DNA from: Phellopilus nigrolimitatus
Lineage: Eukaryota > Basidiomycota > Agaricomycetes > Hymenochaetales > Hymenochaetaceae
DNA length: 64,000 nucleotides
Assembly: GCA_021029095.1 (NCBI GenBank)
Contig: JAJOHG010000002.1
Coordinates: forward strand, 2,203,647 to 2,267,646
Direction: 5' to 3'
This document shows, in pieces, positions 10,998-22,700 of this stretch; within the stretch, counting starts at the first letter, position 1; every line of letters begins with the position of its first letter. The position numbers and the translations under genes were made by a program. A model generated the notes under the pieces. The model searched no databases, was not told where the DNA came from, and saw only the letters and a list, made by a program, of their open reading frames with translations.

Positions 10998-11442
10998 CAG
11001 GTGGGTGTAGAAAGTCTACGGCCCCCCTAAATAAGGAAAGTGGTTCCCGTCCGTGTCGCAAGCACTCATTCGTGTCGTCCGTCGTCATTCATCATTGCCT
11101 ATGGCACGCTTTCAGCCCAATGCAATCCAAAATATTTTGTATTATGGGCAAAATTGGCAGTGGGGCTCTATTGGACATACGGACATGCCTAAAATTTGTA
11201 GTCAGGACTATTGCCCAACTGGCATGAAAGAAGAGGAAAGCAGCTGGTTCAACTTCGAGTCGACTCCATGTTATTGTATTTCTATCATATATGACTAAAA
11301 TAAAGGTTCTGTAAAGTTGGTCATTTTATTTGGCCCTTCGTAAGTGTATGGTGACGATGCGACGATGTGGATGCGGGCTTGCGACGCGGACGGGAACCGC
11401 TTTCCTTATTTAGGGGGGCCGTAGACTTTCTACACCCACCTG
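10998..11442. mobile_element. MITE with 66-bp terminal inverted repeats and TA target-site duplication
   Basis: Positions 10998-11063 (starting CAGGTGGGTGTAGAAAGTCT) are the inverted complement of 11377-11442 with two mismatches. Both ends are flanked by the dinucleotide TA (10996-10997 and 11443-11444). The 445-bp element has no transposase ORF; the longest internal frame (about 80 codons) shows no DDE/DDD motif. TA duplication and CAG termini fit a non-autonomous Tc1/mariner-type element. This superfamily assignment is inference; the inverted repeat itself is plain. Confidence 0.88.
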
Positions 11443-11444
11443 TA

Positions 11445-12348
11445 CTCTCCTATGAAGAAATGGGCAAGAAGAAATTTCAAATAGTGACTGGCTAATGCAA
11501 AGTGGTCATCCAATATGCCGGACTTAAATTAGATTTGGGCGCTTATCTAATATAATAACCTATACTAGGCAATTTTAAACGCATTTTAACTATTATTATT
11601 ATTTGTTTCAAATTTTCAGTGGTCAAAAAAGAAAAAGTCGACAATTGAGAAATCTACGACACAAGATCTGTAGACACGCATGGCCTCTAACCAATGCGTA
11701 TAAACAGATATGCCATAGATAATTGTGGCAAATGTAGATAGAAAAGTAATTCGGACCTTCCCGGCTTGTTGGCTTTTGCCTTTATGCACTGTAGAATGTC
11801 GGAATGCCGGTAGTATTCTATCACAGTTTCGACCTGTCCGCGCGCACAGGACGTTCTTCATACTCAGGTACGTAAATCTCAATTGAATTCCAATACACGT
11901 TTTCAACCCAAAGCAGTTCGCCGCAGTTCGCCGTCGCAGCTCTCCTTCGATATTTGGAGCTTCTACCTTGAAAAAGGTTATTCCGTCGATATTTGCATCA
12001 TCGAGAAGTGCCTGGAAGCTGTTGGTCCTAGCCTGGAGGATTGATTTTTTTCGGAGTTCAGACAAATATTCTCAGTTCTCGAAAGCGAGTCTGCGCGAGC
12101 TCAAAGCTCTCTGTGATAATTCTTCTTCTAAGTGTGATTTGCTTTTGGCCTTACTCGGGTGCATCCGTTTTCTTTTTAGTTTGAGTCGTGTATGGAAGCT
12201 CATTTGTGTACCGATTAATCTGTGCTTCTGTTCATAGGTGTGGAATATTGGATACCCCCTGATGGCCAGGGAGATAAGGTATATTGAAATGTGTCCAATC
12301 AACCGAGCCTAACCTGACTCCTCTCTCGTCTTTCTTAGTCACACCGCC
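11445..12348. other. intergenic between MITE and P450
   Basis: AT-rich. A minus-strand open frame of about 149 codons at 11616-12065 has no recognisable domain and is not called as a gene. Confidence 0.4.
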
Positions 12349-14620
12349 ATGACCATCGCGATGGAGCTTGCAGCTGCCTTAATTCTTGTCTTGCTGGCTA
12401 AAGCAATTGTCAGTGCCGTCCAAAGATTCCATCAAGGGTTCGTCAGTCTCGGGTGAATGTCAATCATACGTTACTAAACAATGTCGGGTGCTGACTGCAA
12501 GTACTGCAGATCATGCCCAGGAAGGCACTTTTTGTGGTTGCATCCGTTTAGCATCATAGGACTTGTTATGGCTCCCATTTTTCCTTCGAAGGGATGGCTA
12601 GGTCATTATGGCGGCAAATTCTCGTGTTAGTCATACTGCTCTTAACGTGGTTTTTCCTTCCAATAAATTTATAACTATTTATTCAGTATACGCCAAGGAA
12701 GGCAGCACAATCCTGTCGGGGCTTCTCGTCTGGAGCTCGACGCCCATATTTTGGCTGGCAGATGTGGAGGCCATAAAGGTTGTGACCTCGGACAGGCACA
12801 CTTTTAAGAAACACCTTGACGCTGTGAGTAATCGATCAATTCTACGTTTATCGTCTTTCATAATCCATATTATCTTTCCAGTACGAACCGGTGAATATAT
12901 ATGGGAAAAACATTGTGAGCACGGAAGGCACCGAGTGGCGCAAACATCTTGGAATTGCAGGTCCCGCCTTCAGCGAGGCAAATTACTCGCTTACCTGGAG
13001 AGAGACACTTCGTGTCGTCCACGAATGGTTTGAAGAAATGAATGATGTAGACACTGGGAAACTGAGAAAAATAGTGCGTGGTGTTGACGTCAAGGCGAAG
13101 ATGACACAGGCGACACTTCACATCATCGCCGCGGCGGGCTTCGGGATGCGTATGCCATGGGAAGCATTCTCTGAGTCCAAGTCGCAAGTGTCTGAATCGC
13201 TTCACGCCTCTGACCCTCTTGAAATCGGCATCCTCCCCTTCCATACGGCGCTCTCAAGCACGATAGAGAAGCTGTTCATCAATACCCTTGCACCGTCATT
13301 CCTTCATAATCTGCCCTTCCGCGTCCCATGGATTTCAGCACAGCTTGACGCCGCGCACCACTCGTTCGCGAGCCTAAAGGCACACATGACTGAGCTTGTG
13401 GCTGCTGTGCGAAGGGGAGAGAAGGGCGGAAGCGATTATGGGGAAAACGAGATTGACACAGGTGCGGACTTGCTTCGAAGACTAGTACAAGCAAGTGATG
13501 CCACGAAAAGAGACGGATCTGGTGGGAAGGGAACTTTGACAGACGGCGAATTATTCAGCAATATTTTTGTAAGTTGTCCCCAAAGCTGCCATGAAACCAA
13601 TTTCTAAGATATACCTCCAGACGTTTTTACTCGCGGGACACGGTACGCTTGTTAAATCTACCGATAACGTATACATTAGGATGAAGCTCAAATTATAATC
13701 CAGAGACCTCCGCTCATACTCTGAGCTTCGCAATCATGCTCCTCGCACTCTACCCTGATATCCAGAGTAAACTTCGGGAGGAAGCTTTACGTGTCTGGCC
13801 TACAGACGATGATGTAACGTCGTCAACGTTCAAGCGGGATTTCGACAAGTTTGTGCGTTCATGAAAACAAAACAAAGAACGAACTTGCTGTTTCTGAGTA
13901 AACTATGTTACAGGAATACACGCTCGCCTTCTTCCGCGAGACCCTCCGATGCTTCCCCTCGGAACCACGTCTTCTCAAGACAACTGATGCGGATGCTATT
14001 CTCTCCGGCACACGATTTAGCCCCACGCCCGGTACCTCCATGCGGGAGCCAGAATCTTCGTATGATGGCGGCCACACTAATGTGCAGTTCCTACTAGATG
14101 ACGCGAGTCAGGAGAAGTTTGCCGTTCATATACCCAGGGGTAGTATGTTGATGATGGACGTTTGGGCGGTTCACATGTCACGTATGTTTGAATATATCCA
14201 TGAACGTTTGGAAGACTGAGTAAAGGTCTTCTAGCATTGGTCTGGGGTTCGGACGCACATACTTTCCTCCCGGAGCGTTTCATCGACACAGCGAACTACA
14301 AGTGGCCTCGTGATGGGCGTAAGTCTTTCTTACTTCCCAGCCACGTAAACGCTGTCTCAATTATTTCACGAAAAGTGTTGGCTTTCTCCGCTGGTGCACG
14401 TGGCTGCATCGGAAATCGTTTCGCCACGACTGAAGCCGTATGCCTTCTTGCGTCCCTCGTACGACAATATGAAATTCTTTTCCCTACAGACTGTCATCGT
14501 CCCACCGACGTGGTATCTCAAGGTCTCAAGCGCGAGATGTTGAAGTGGTCGAACGCCCTCACGCTTACCCCAACGAATGCGTTCGTGGAGCTTCGTGTTA
14601 ACCTGGACTCTGAGAAATGA
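12349..14620 (+). CDS. cytochrome P450 monooxygenase
   Basis: ER-anchored class II P450. The N-terminal hydrophobic anchor is MTIAMELAAALILVLLAKAI. After an exon with the Pro-rich hinge (SCPGRHFLWLHPF) come WSSTPIFWLADVEAIKVV and the helix C region (TEGTEWRKHLGIAGPAFSEA). The I-helix oxygen-activation motif is split by an intron and restored in frame (LLAGH-ETSAHT, G|AG phase). The K-helix ExxR is ETLR (with FFR before it), and the haem-binding loop FSAGARGCIGNRF has the cysteine ligand. The stop is at 14618-14620. At least eight exons; the first two junctions are approximate. No disabling mutation seen. It is tail-to-tail with a decayed alpha/beta hydrolase. Substrate unknown. Confidence 0.9.
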
Positions 14621-14829
14621 TAATGGATTTGGAAATAGTTTTATTCATGATGTTTCTAATTCACTCCCGAGGAAACATATAAGCGGATTGACGTAGATTA
14701 TTACAGAAAATACTTCCTAAGGGGAAAATCACTATAAGAGTATCGCCCATTCCTGGCGGTATTTGTCAATTCTCTCGAAGGAAAAGGTCAAGCTCAACTT
14801 GAATAGAAATCAAAAGACGACATCCCGAG

Positions 14830-15814
14830 CATTGAGCTTCCTGACGAAAACCGAAATGCCGTCCATCATTTACTCGGTATTCTGTAAATGTAACGTGTGC
14901 CTTCCATCTGATAAAACAAAAGTCTAAATCAACGAAGTGCGACTTCAACGCCTTCGTTAGACTCTCCTTTAACCTGCGTGTCCTCCGTGCAGACCATAAT
15001 GAGCAAAGGCAGGCCCCATGCACCCATTTCAAAGAGCTTCGTCCCATCCTGAGGACGAGCCAACACAAAGCCCCGGGGTGCGGAAGCTAGAACGTCCCCA
15101 TGTACCTCCACAGGCTTTGCGTCTCCCAGAAAATTGCGCTCGGTTGTTGAAACACGAGTCTCTGAACACGTCTGACATGTGCCATGCCTTCAGTTAACAT
15201 GAGCCTTGGCATCAAATCTAAGATAAACGGTGAGCCAATGGCCGCCATTATAAACCCAATATATGGGCTGCCTGCTAAGTTGACTGCCCAGAAATAAACC
15301 CCTACATATAATGGGTGGTATAAAGGTAGCTGAACATTAATTCGCCCATAAATTCGGCGATTTCTTTTGTTATATAGAAATAACTTACCTCCTGAACTCC
15401 TGCAGATAATTATCAACAAGTGGTAATTTAATAGAAAAAAATGAGCGAACCAACCAACCATAACTAGCTTATGCATTTTGAAGGCTTTTACGACAGCTGC
15501 AAAATCGTTCGCGTAGAGCCGCAACGCATAGTCATCTATCGTACCAGGCTTGTAACTCCTTCTACGTCCTCTTATCATACCGGACCTTTCGAAATCAAAG
15601 AAATTGCCCAGATTACTACGCAATACAATGCGAAATTCACAAGGTAGAATTTGGTGCTATATTTTTTGTCCTAAATTATATTGTCATAGGCCATGCCGCT
15701 GAACGCGAGGCCATGTGCGAAGATGATGCACGGGTTCGCTCAGTAGCCTACCGCATCTGCGTAGATGCGTGTGACATCCGGCGAGGTCAGTATTTTCGAG
15801 TTCGGGATCCGCAT
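14830..15814 (-). pseudogene. alpha/beta-hydrolase pseudogene
   Basis: Reading leftward from 15814, an N-terminal segment (MRIPNSKILTSPDVTRIYAD) leads to the oxyanion-hole strand FAHGLAFSG. A TGA at 15742-15740 interrupts it just before ANPCIIF. Next come a Y-R-rich RGRRRS strand, DDYALRLYANDFAAVVKAF and the nucleophile elbow: splicing two short introns gives GWSSGG with the Ser. The lid (SPYIGFIMAAIGSPF) follows. The C-terminal half (LARPQDGTKLFEMGAWGLPL, then the acid-bearing TED) is in another frame, and a further frame change precedes SHFVDLDF. Stop plus two frameshifts point to a dead gene. The intact family includes haloperoxidase- and epoxide-hydrolase-like enzymes; substrate unknown. 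Confidence 0.7.
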
Positions 15815-15829
15815 GGCAAGTAAAATAAT

Positions 15830-16773
15830 GTGCAGGTTGTCTGACGCACTGGTATCTTATATAGGTACGCCTGGGCCGCCTTTAGCCTCTATGGTGACCA
15901 TTCGTAAGATATAAACTGTCCAGATTCTAGCTTCAAACCCTTACGGGAAGTCGATCAAATTGCAATGATCGAGCCTATCCAATTCTATAATTTCACCCTC
16001 TTTGCTTCTGAATGCCGGAAGGACACACCGGTAAGCGTGGAGAAGACCAGATGCCGAGAGCAATAACGTGCTTGAGAAACTTATGAAGTTACTAACTACC
16101 TCTAGTCAGCGCCACTAGCAATGCAGGTAAGTACATCTGGCAGAACGACGTTCAATATGCACGCCCTACAAATCAAAGCCATCGGCTTCTCGACCGTGTA
16201 CATCGGGCGCAGGCGGCCAATGCAGTTCGAAAACACCGAGAAGATCAGGTTGCAAATGAATTCAACGATAAGTTCCTGTACAAGAAAAGTTATGATATGC
16301 AATGCAAAATAATAATACACAATTGACAGTGATGAAAGCAATGCGACAGATGCAATTATGTCCAGTGATCGACCACATCAATCCCAACCGTGGCGATAGT
16401 CATCAAGGCTTCATCTCGAGAACCTGAAGCCGAAGTCAGTGATCAGTCAAATATTCTTTCGGCGTCCACCGAGAGTTCTACGCACCTGAACGATTCTAAT
16501 CTGCTCTTCGTGCTACAAACGACCTCTTCGATGTCGTCTGACAGCATTGCAATTGGCGTATCGTGGGATTCGAAACTGGTCGCTGTGCTGGCGATCGGAC
16601 GGATTAAAGGGTATGGATCAGACTTGCGTGGCTTGAGCCCCGATCCATTGCGCGGTGCCTGACAACCAGATGAATCAGGACGAGGACGCGGAGCAGATGC
16701 AGACTTTGTTATTTTCGCGCGACCAAATTGCGAGGCCTAATTTCAAAAGACACTGAGCAATTCATTGAGGCTG
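15830..16773. other. intergenic, no confident gene
   Basis: A minus-strand open frame at 16102-16341 is hydrophobic and could be a decayed membrane-protein exon. A plus-strand frame at 16390-16662 is Ser-rich with no known domain. I do not call either. Confidence 0.35.
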
Positions 16774-19141
16774 TCAACAACGAGAAATACGCACCTTTGG
16801 TGTCGAAAGCGGCATTTGCATCCCAGCGTTTCTGCCAGTAACCCCCATGACGGCCGGGCTGCCAAACGAGAAGCGGGTCGCCCATCCCTGCGCAACCTTC
16901 GCATGCGTCGTCTTCTGCGCTCGATTCATCTCCTCATCGTCGTCCCAAATCTCCTCTATTTCTGCGTGGACTCGCTCAACGTCACTTGTGTCTATCTGGG
17001 ACTGAGATGCGATCTGGGTCGGTATGAGTGGTGTTACGCAGCCGTAGGGAGCTTCTTCGCCCGACACCGGAGTGTCCTGATCCTGATTGTTGTCCCAGCA
17101 TAAGATCTCGCTGCTCGGCTCCGAGTGCGATTCTACATCGTCGTCATTGTCCCCTTCAAAATTGAGCGCCAGGTCCGGTCCTAGTACAGCCTCGATATCC
17201 TCTTCACATTCCTGATAAAAAGGCTCCGGAGACCCGCGTACGAGGACCCGCACCGCCGCATCTTGCGTCGGTGATTCCTGTGTAGTGGCGCCCATTCGGC
17301 GGGGCACGTGCAAGGTGCTCGCGAGAGAAGGGCTCGACAGTAGGTCGTACGGATCGATCTCTGTCCCTAAGGAGACCGGGGCTTTACGATGTGTCGTCGT
17401 CGTGTGAGCGATAGGAGATGAGAGGTCGGGAGTACTGTTACGCGATAAGCACGGCGACGGGGAAATGTATCCATCTTCCTGAGCAACAGGGTCGAACACA
17501 CTTTCCTCGTCTTCTTCCCCCGTACACCCTTCAGGTGCAGCGTTTTCTTTCTCGTCGCCTTTGAAAGCGTCTGGCACTGCGGCGCGAGAAGGGCCCGCTG
17601 GATGGTTAGCAGCGGCGCCCCGTTGGTGGAAGAACCGACTGAACGAGAGGCTAACCTCGTGCTTCTTCTCCGCCTCCGCCTCGACTTTCTTCCGCTTTGT
17701 CGCCACATCTTGTTCCATCACATCCATGAGCGTGCGTTTCCCAGAAGCGTCTCCTGTGACGATCCCGTTGGACCGGCGCTTCGTCGGGCAAGGCTTTTGC
17801 TGTGTTGGCGGCGTTTTCGTAGTCGCCGCTGAATAGATTATAGAAATCAGCTTTAGATACAGTACGACGATATGACTACTCACAGAAAAAGCTCAGAAGA
17901 CCGACTCCTTTTGCTAGCTGTTTTCCTTTCGGCGTTTTCGTACTGTTCGTATCGCGACTTTGTAGCGGAAGCGGCTTGATAGCTTTGGGTGTAAACGAGG
18001 GATTTATGTCTTCCATGTCCGCGAGAGAGATCGGACAGGCGTCGCCCTCGGCGATTCTCTTCGCTAAAGAAGGATCAAGATCTCTACCCAATTTTTTAGA
18101 GAGTACACGCGACAAATATGGAAACAATCGCGTACCTTCCAATGTACGACTCCGCCTCTTCGCTCAAATCAAGATCGTCAGAAGGATTCGTGAGATAGAC
18201 AAGTTTTTCTAAACCAGGATCATAAACGCGTTGATGCAAGAAGACCTTCTCCGCAAGATAGAATGCGTCGAGATACCTTCTCGGCACATCCTTCTTTCCC
18301 TCCAGGCGTATCATCTTGACCACCTTATCTACCGTCTTGTGCCTTTTGATGAGCTGCCATGCCGTTTTCAGGCCAATGCCAGAAATACTAGGTAGGTAAT
18401 CGCAACCGCTCAGCATGGCCATCCAGCGAAACTGCGCGTCAGACCAGCCGACAAGAGATAAAGAGTCAGAAGCAAGCGCAGGTGAGCCGAACTCAGAACG
18501 GGAGATGTTGGTAATGGTGGAAGAGACGGGATCGAGCTTGAAAAGGACGTTTCGGCAGCCGAAAACGAGGAGGTCAGAGTCTTCGGTAATTATACCGTCG
18601 ACAAGGCCTATGCGCTCGAGGTAGGCGAGTTGCGCATCTGCTTCGTATGGAGCAACAATGTATGGCACGCCCTCGGCTTTCAGTGCCTAACAAAATGTAA
18701 GTACTAGCTAGCTGAATAAAAGGATCCGTGCATTACCTTAATGACCTGATACGCCATCTGCGGCGTCACGTCGACACACTTGACATAATACTCTCTTGCC
18801 TGGCTCTCCTTCCCCTGAGCCGAAAGCTCGTTTGCACGTTTTACATTATCCGCTCTTTTCTTCTCGCGCTCTTTCTCTGTACCCTGCTTCGCGGGGAGCG
18901 GGCCGCCGTCGAAGACGAGAAATGGCGAGATGTGGTGGTGTCGTAAAAGCCGGACGCGATGCATGCAGTAGTCGACATACTTGCGTGTTGGACGGCCTTG
19001 CACGAGCTCCGGAGCGCACGCGTACGTGCCGCGGTGCAGCCAGACGTATGCGTCGACGGCGAGTGTCTGGCCCGCGAACTCGGAGAGGTGCTTCTGCCGC
19101 TGAATGGGCTTGAGGAGGGGAAGAAGGCCCGTGATTCCCAT
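16774..19141 (-). CDS. EXO1: exonuclease 1 (XPG/Rad2 family nuclease)
   Basis: 5'-3' exonuclease and flap endonuclease of mismatch repair and double-strand-break resection, nuclear. Four exons (19141-18737, 18686-18136, 18083-17884, 17828-16774) sum to 2211 nt, giving 736 aa. The N-domain begins MGITGLLPLLKPIQ; acidic metal ligands are visible in AVDAYVWLH, FDGGPLPAK, APYEADAQLAYL and TEDSDLLVFG. The H3TH motif is GCDYLPSISGIGLKTA. The C-terminal 400 residues are acidic and Ser-rich, and contain an HQRG/SRFF segment as expected for the disordered mismatch-repair-protein-binding tail. The reading frame is clean. It is divergent from the Num1-like gene (604 bp between starts). Confidence 0.94.
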
Positions 19142-19745
19142 TCTGGCTCATCTAGAAGACCATTAAGACGGGTATTCGCAAGAAGAAGGCTTGTCGTTGT
19201 CGACGGTGGTGGCCAAGCGCGTCGCGGTGGCACGCTGAACATCCAAAATAGGCATGCGCAAGCAAACGTAAATAACGCGTCGAACCCAGCCAACCATAGT
19301 CGTATATGTATTTATTATGCGTGTCGCGACGTAGTTCTCCGGAGGTGCCGATTCTCATTGTTTAACTCTATTTAAAAGATATTTCCCGGATGGATTCTGA
19401 TTTTCTACATCTTTTTCTACCGACCAAATAGGATCTTTAGCGCGACAAATTCACATCAAAACAATGAATTTTCGACGTATCATCAACTGCAGCATAGGAT
19501 GTCAAATTCTCAGATATTTCTGTATTTCTCTAGATTTTCCTTGAGCGAGTTTTTGTGACCCTTGAGCAGGCAACGGCGAAATGATGCACACTTCCTTCTT
19601 AGGAAAGCATATACCAAAAGCGGGTGTTCGGTCGCCACAAAGTCGTGTGTTGGACGCGAGGGCCAGGCTTTAGCAACTCTCCTGTCCCGACTTCTCCGCG
19701 CCGTCATCCACATCGTTCTCGTTCGCGAGCTCACCGGCGAGCACG
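19142..19745. other. divergent intergenic region EXO1 / Num1-like
   Basis: Upstream sequence of two divergent genes. AT-rich between 19360 and 19560. No further gene seen. Confidence 0.4.
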
Positions 19746-22700
19746 ATGGCCACCTTTTCAGATGGCCCCCATAATGAGCTCGGCGGTGGCGGCGGCGACG
19801 TCTTCAGCGACGGCGACGTGCTGTCGTCGGCGGGCACCATGCGGCAATATTTGCAGGATCTGCTGGACAGCAAAGAAAAACAGCTGCAGCACGCAGGCAC
19901 GCTCGGGCAGCGGGTTCTCGCGCAGCAGATGGAACTCGAAGAACGCGTCCGACAGTTGCAGGAGATCGACGCCGAGAAGGTTGAAGATGACGACGTCAGC
20001 GCCGAGTTGCGTCTGCGCTACCGCGACCTCGCCAGCACTCTCAAGGCCTGGGACGAGGAGAACATCCTCCTCTCCAGTGCTTTCGGAGATGGGGTCAGTT
20101 CTATGTTTCTTTCTGGCGCGAATTCTGCTAAGTAACGCGTCAACAGACAAACGGCCAACAGCCGTCACCCTCGCTGCCCCTACCCGACCTCCCTCAGGAT
20201 CAACCCTCGCATGGCCCCTCGGCTCCCTCAGCTTCACAGTCGCGGCGCGCTAAAAACGCGGCGCACCGCGCGAACGATGTCGGTCAGTACAAGTAAAAAT
20301 TGGCTTCCCAAGACGTGACTCACTTTGCCTAGCAGAATTCGCTTTTGAGATCGGAAGCAGCTTGTTAACCGAAGTGCGGAGACTGCAGAGTTTGCTTGGA
20401 GAACGCGACAAAGCAATCCAGGACATGAAGGGTGAGAAGGATGATCTCGAGAAAGGTGTCGAAAATCTTCAGACCGCATTGCGGACTCAGGAGCAGAGCG
20501 CCGGTGCGTACTTAATTCGCATTTCGAAAAATTTCACGACGTTCTTACACGTTCCCCAGACAAATTCAAAGAAGAGAACTGGAACCTCGAAGTCTCCCTT
20601 CAGGAGATGCGCGTTCAGCTTTCCGACGCCCAGGCCGCGGCACAGCGCGGCGAGGCAGAGACGAAACGGCTCACAAGGGTTCTCGCCGGGTCGCGCGAGT
20701 CAAACGACTCGTACAAGAATGAGGTCGAGCGGCTCAAGTCCTCGATAGAGGAGACCAAGATCAAGCACGAGACCGATGTCGCACACCATCGCAAGCACGC
20801 CGCCGCCCTCGCGCGTGACAAATCCGACCTCCAGCAGTCTGTCGATACGTACAAGGTTGAGCTCGCGCGAGCGAGTCGCCGCCTGCCGCGCTTTGGGTCT
20901 CCCTTCACGCCTGGTTCCCACACGGACGCGCAAACGCCGCGCATGCCGGAGGATGAGGATGATCCCTTTGGACCGGGCACAACGGGCATGTCGACAAACC
21001 GCCGCCGCCTCGACACATCCGGACTCTTTCCCCCTGACGCGTTCGGTCCAGAATCCGTAGACAACACACCCGACCCGTCGCCCTCGCGCCCGTTCCTCGC
21101 TCCGAGCCACCCAACGAACGAGATCGAGGCGCTCCAGCAGAAGCTCGCGCACGCGCAGAGGCATATCTCCACGCTCAAGGGCACGCTCAATCGCGAGAAG
21201 GAGCTACGCATGGAGTACAGGCGCAAGATGCTTGAGGCTGGCGTCACGGAACGGCTGGATCTGGATGAGGATGAGGATGGTGAGGACAGGGAAGAAGAGG
21301 ATGGAGAAGTAAACGAGGCAGCGCAGACGAGACCACGTACACGGGCCATGCCGTTCAGAGGAAGAGGATATGGCCGACCAGGGAGATCTGGCAGCCGCCT
21401 TACGCTGACGCAAAAGCTCAGAATGTCTGCGAACAGCCCATCTTCTGATGTCGACGACGAGGAAACCAGTACACCAGACACCACGAACCTTGACGAATCC
21501 GACGTATACCCATCAACATACATCCCGGAGACGGAGACGTCTGTTACCGACTCGCAGAATGAGACCTTTCAATCTGCTTCTCCGGGCTCTCCGGCGCCGC
21601 CATCGAATCGCGCGAGCGTCGTGAGCGTGGATGGCATGGACCCCGAATTCGCAAACGTGTTGCGCAGGAACTCGTCTGTGTCTCTCAGGCGCGGCGCGAA
21701 CCCCATCATCCGCTCGGGTGGGCGCGGCGGGCGCGGCGGTCTAGTCGGCAGACGGCGGGGTGGCACTGCGTACCAGGAGCCGCGGCCGTCATCATTAGTT
21801 GGCGCCCCTGAGGCACTCGCGGCAGAGCTCGGCTTGCGTATGAGCGTTGGGATGGACAGCGTCAGGGAAGATGTCCCCGAGGAGAAGGAGGAGCGGGAGA
21901 TGAAGGAGTTTGCGTGCCAGACAGACTATAAGGAGCCGTCTGCTCCTGTTCCTGCTGCTCTTGTTCCCATCCCGGAGTCAGAGGTAGCTATCAAGCCCGA
22001 GACTACTGAGATTAGTATTCAGGTCGACCCCGAACCCCCTGCTCGAATCCCGGAGCCGGATATGGTTGTCAAGCCCGAGACCGCTGAAGTCAGTATTCAA
22101 GTCGACCCGGAACCTGAACCCGAACGCGAGCCTGAGCCCGTTGTTGAATTACCTGCAGTTATCAAGGTGGACTCATTTATGCAAACTGACGAGGCGTCTC
22201 GCACGGAGATCTTACCAGAGCCTGAACCTGAACCTGAGCCAGTAGTCAAAGTGCCCGTGGCGGTCAAGGTCAACTCGTCGATGCAGACTGACGATACTCC
22301 TCGCGCGGACATTTCAATCTCAACAGATCCGCAGGTCTTTCCTGTCTTGGTTGATAGCAGCACGCTCACGGAGCAATCTGTACCCGCGCAGTCTGCTGAG
22401 ATGGAGATCCAGACCGATGCAGAGCCGGAAGCCATTCCTGAAACTATCACGTTACCGCAGAAACCACAGCGCAACGAGGCCGACATGCAGACGCAGACGC
22501 AGACGCCGCAGCGCAGCGAGGCCGAAACACAAACGCAGACTTTGTCACGCGCGGAGTACTCCACCAACGCGCCCGTTCTCCCCGCGGTCCTCCCCGGACA
22601 ACGGATCCGATACCTCAGCAGCGCGTCAACCGCCACGACTGTGCCGCGTCCATCATTATTCCAAATAGCGCAAGCAGAGGAGGACGATGATATGAACACG

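Noticed and set aside
11616..12065. 149-codon minus-strand frame as a gene
   Set aside because: No domain, AT-rich context, no splice-supported extension.
16102..16341. Hydrophobic minus-strand frame as a membrane protein gene
   Set aside because: Single short frame with no flanking exons or recognised family.
20615..21523. 302-codon antisense frame inside the Num1-like gene
   Set aside because: Ser-rich mirror of acidic and Arg-rich codons; no domain, and it lies fully within a coherent coding exon.
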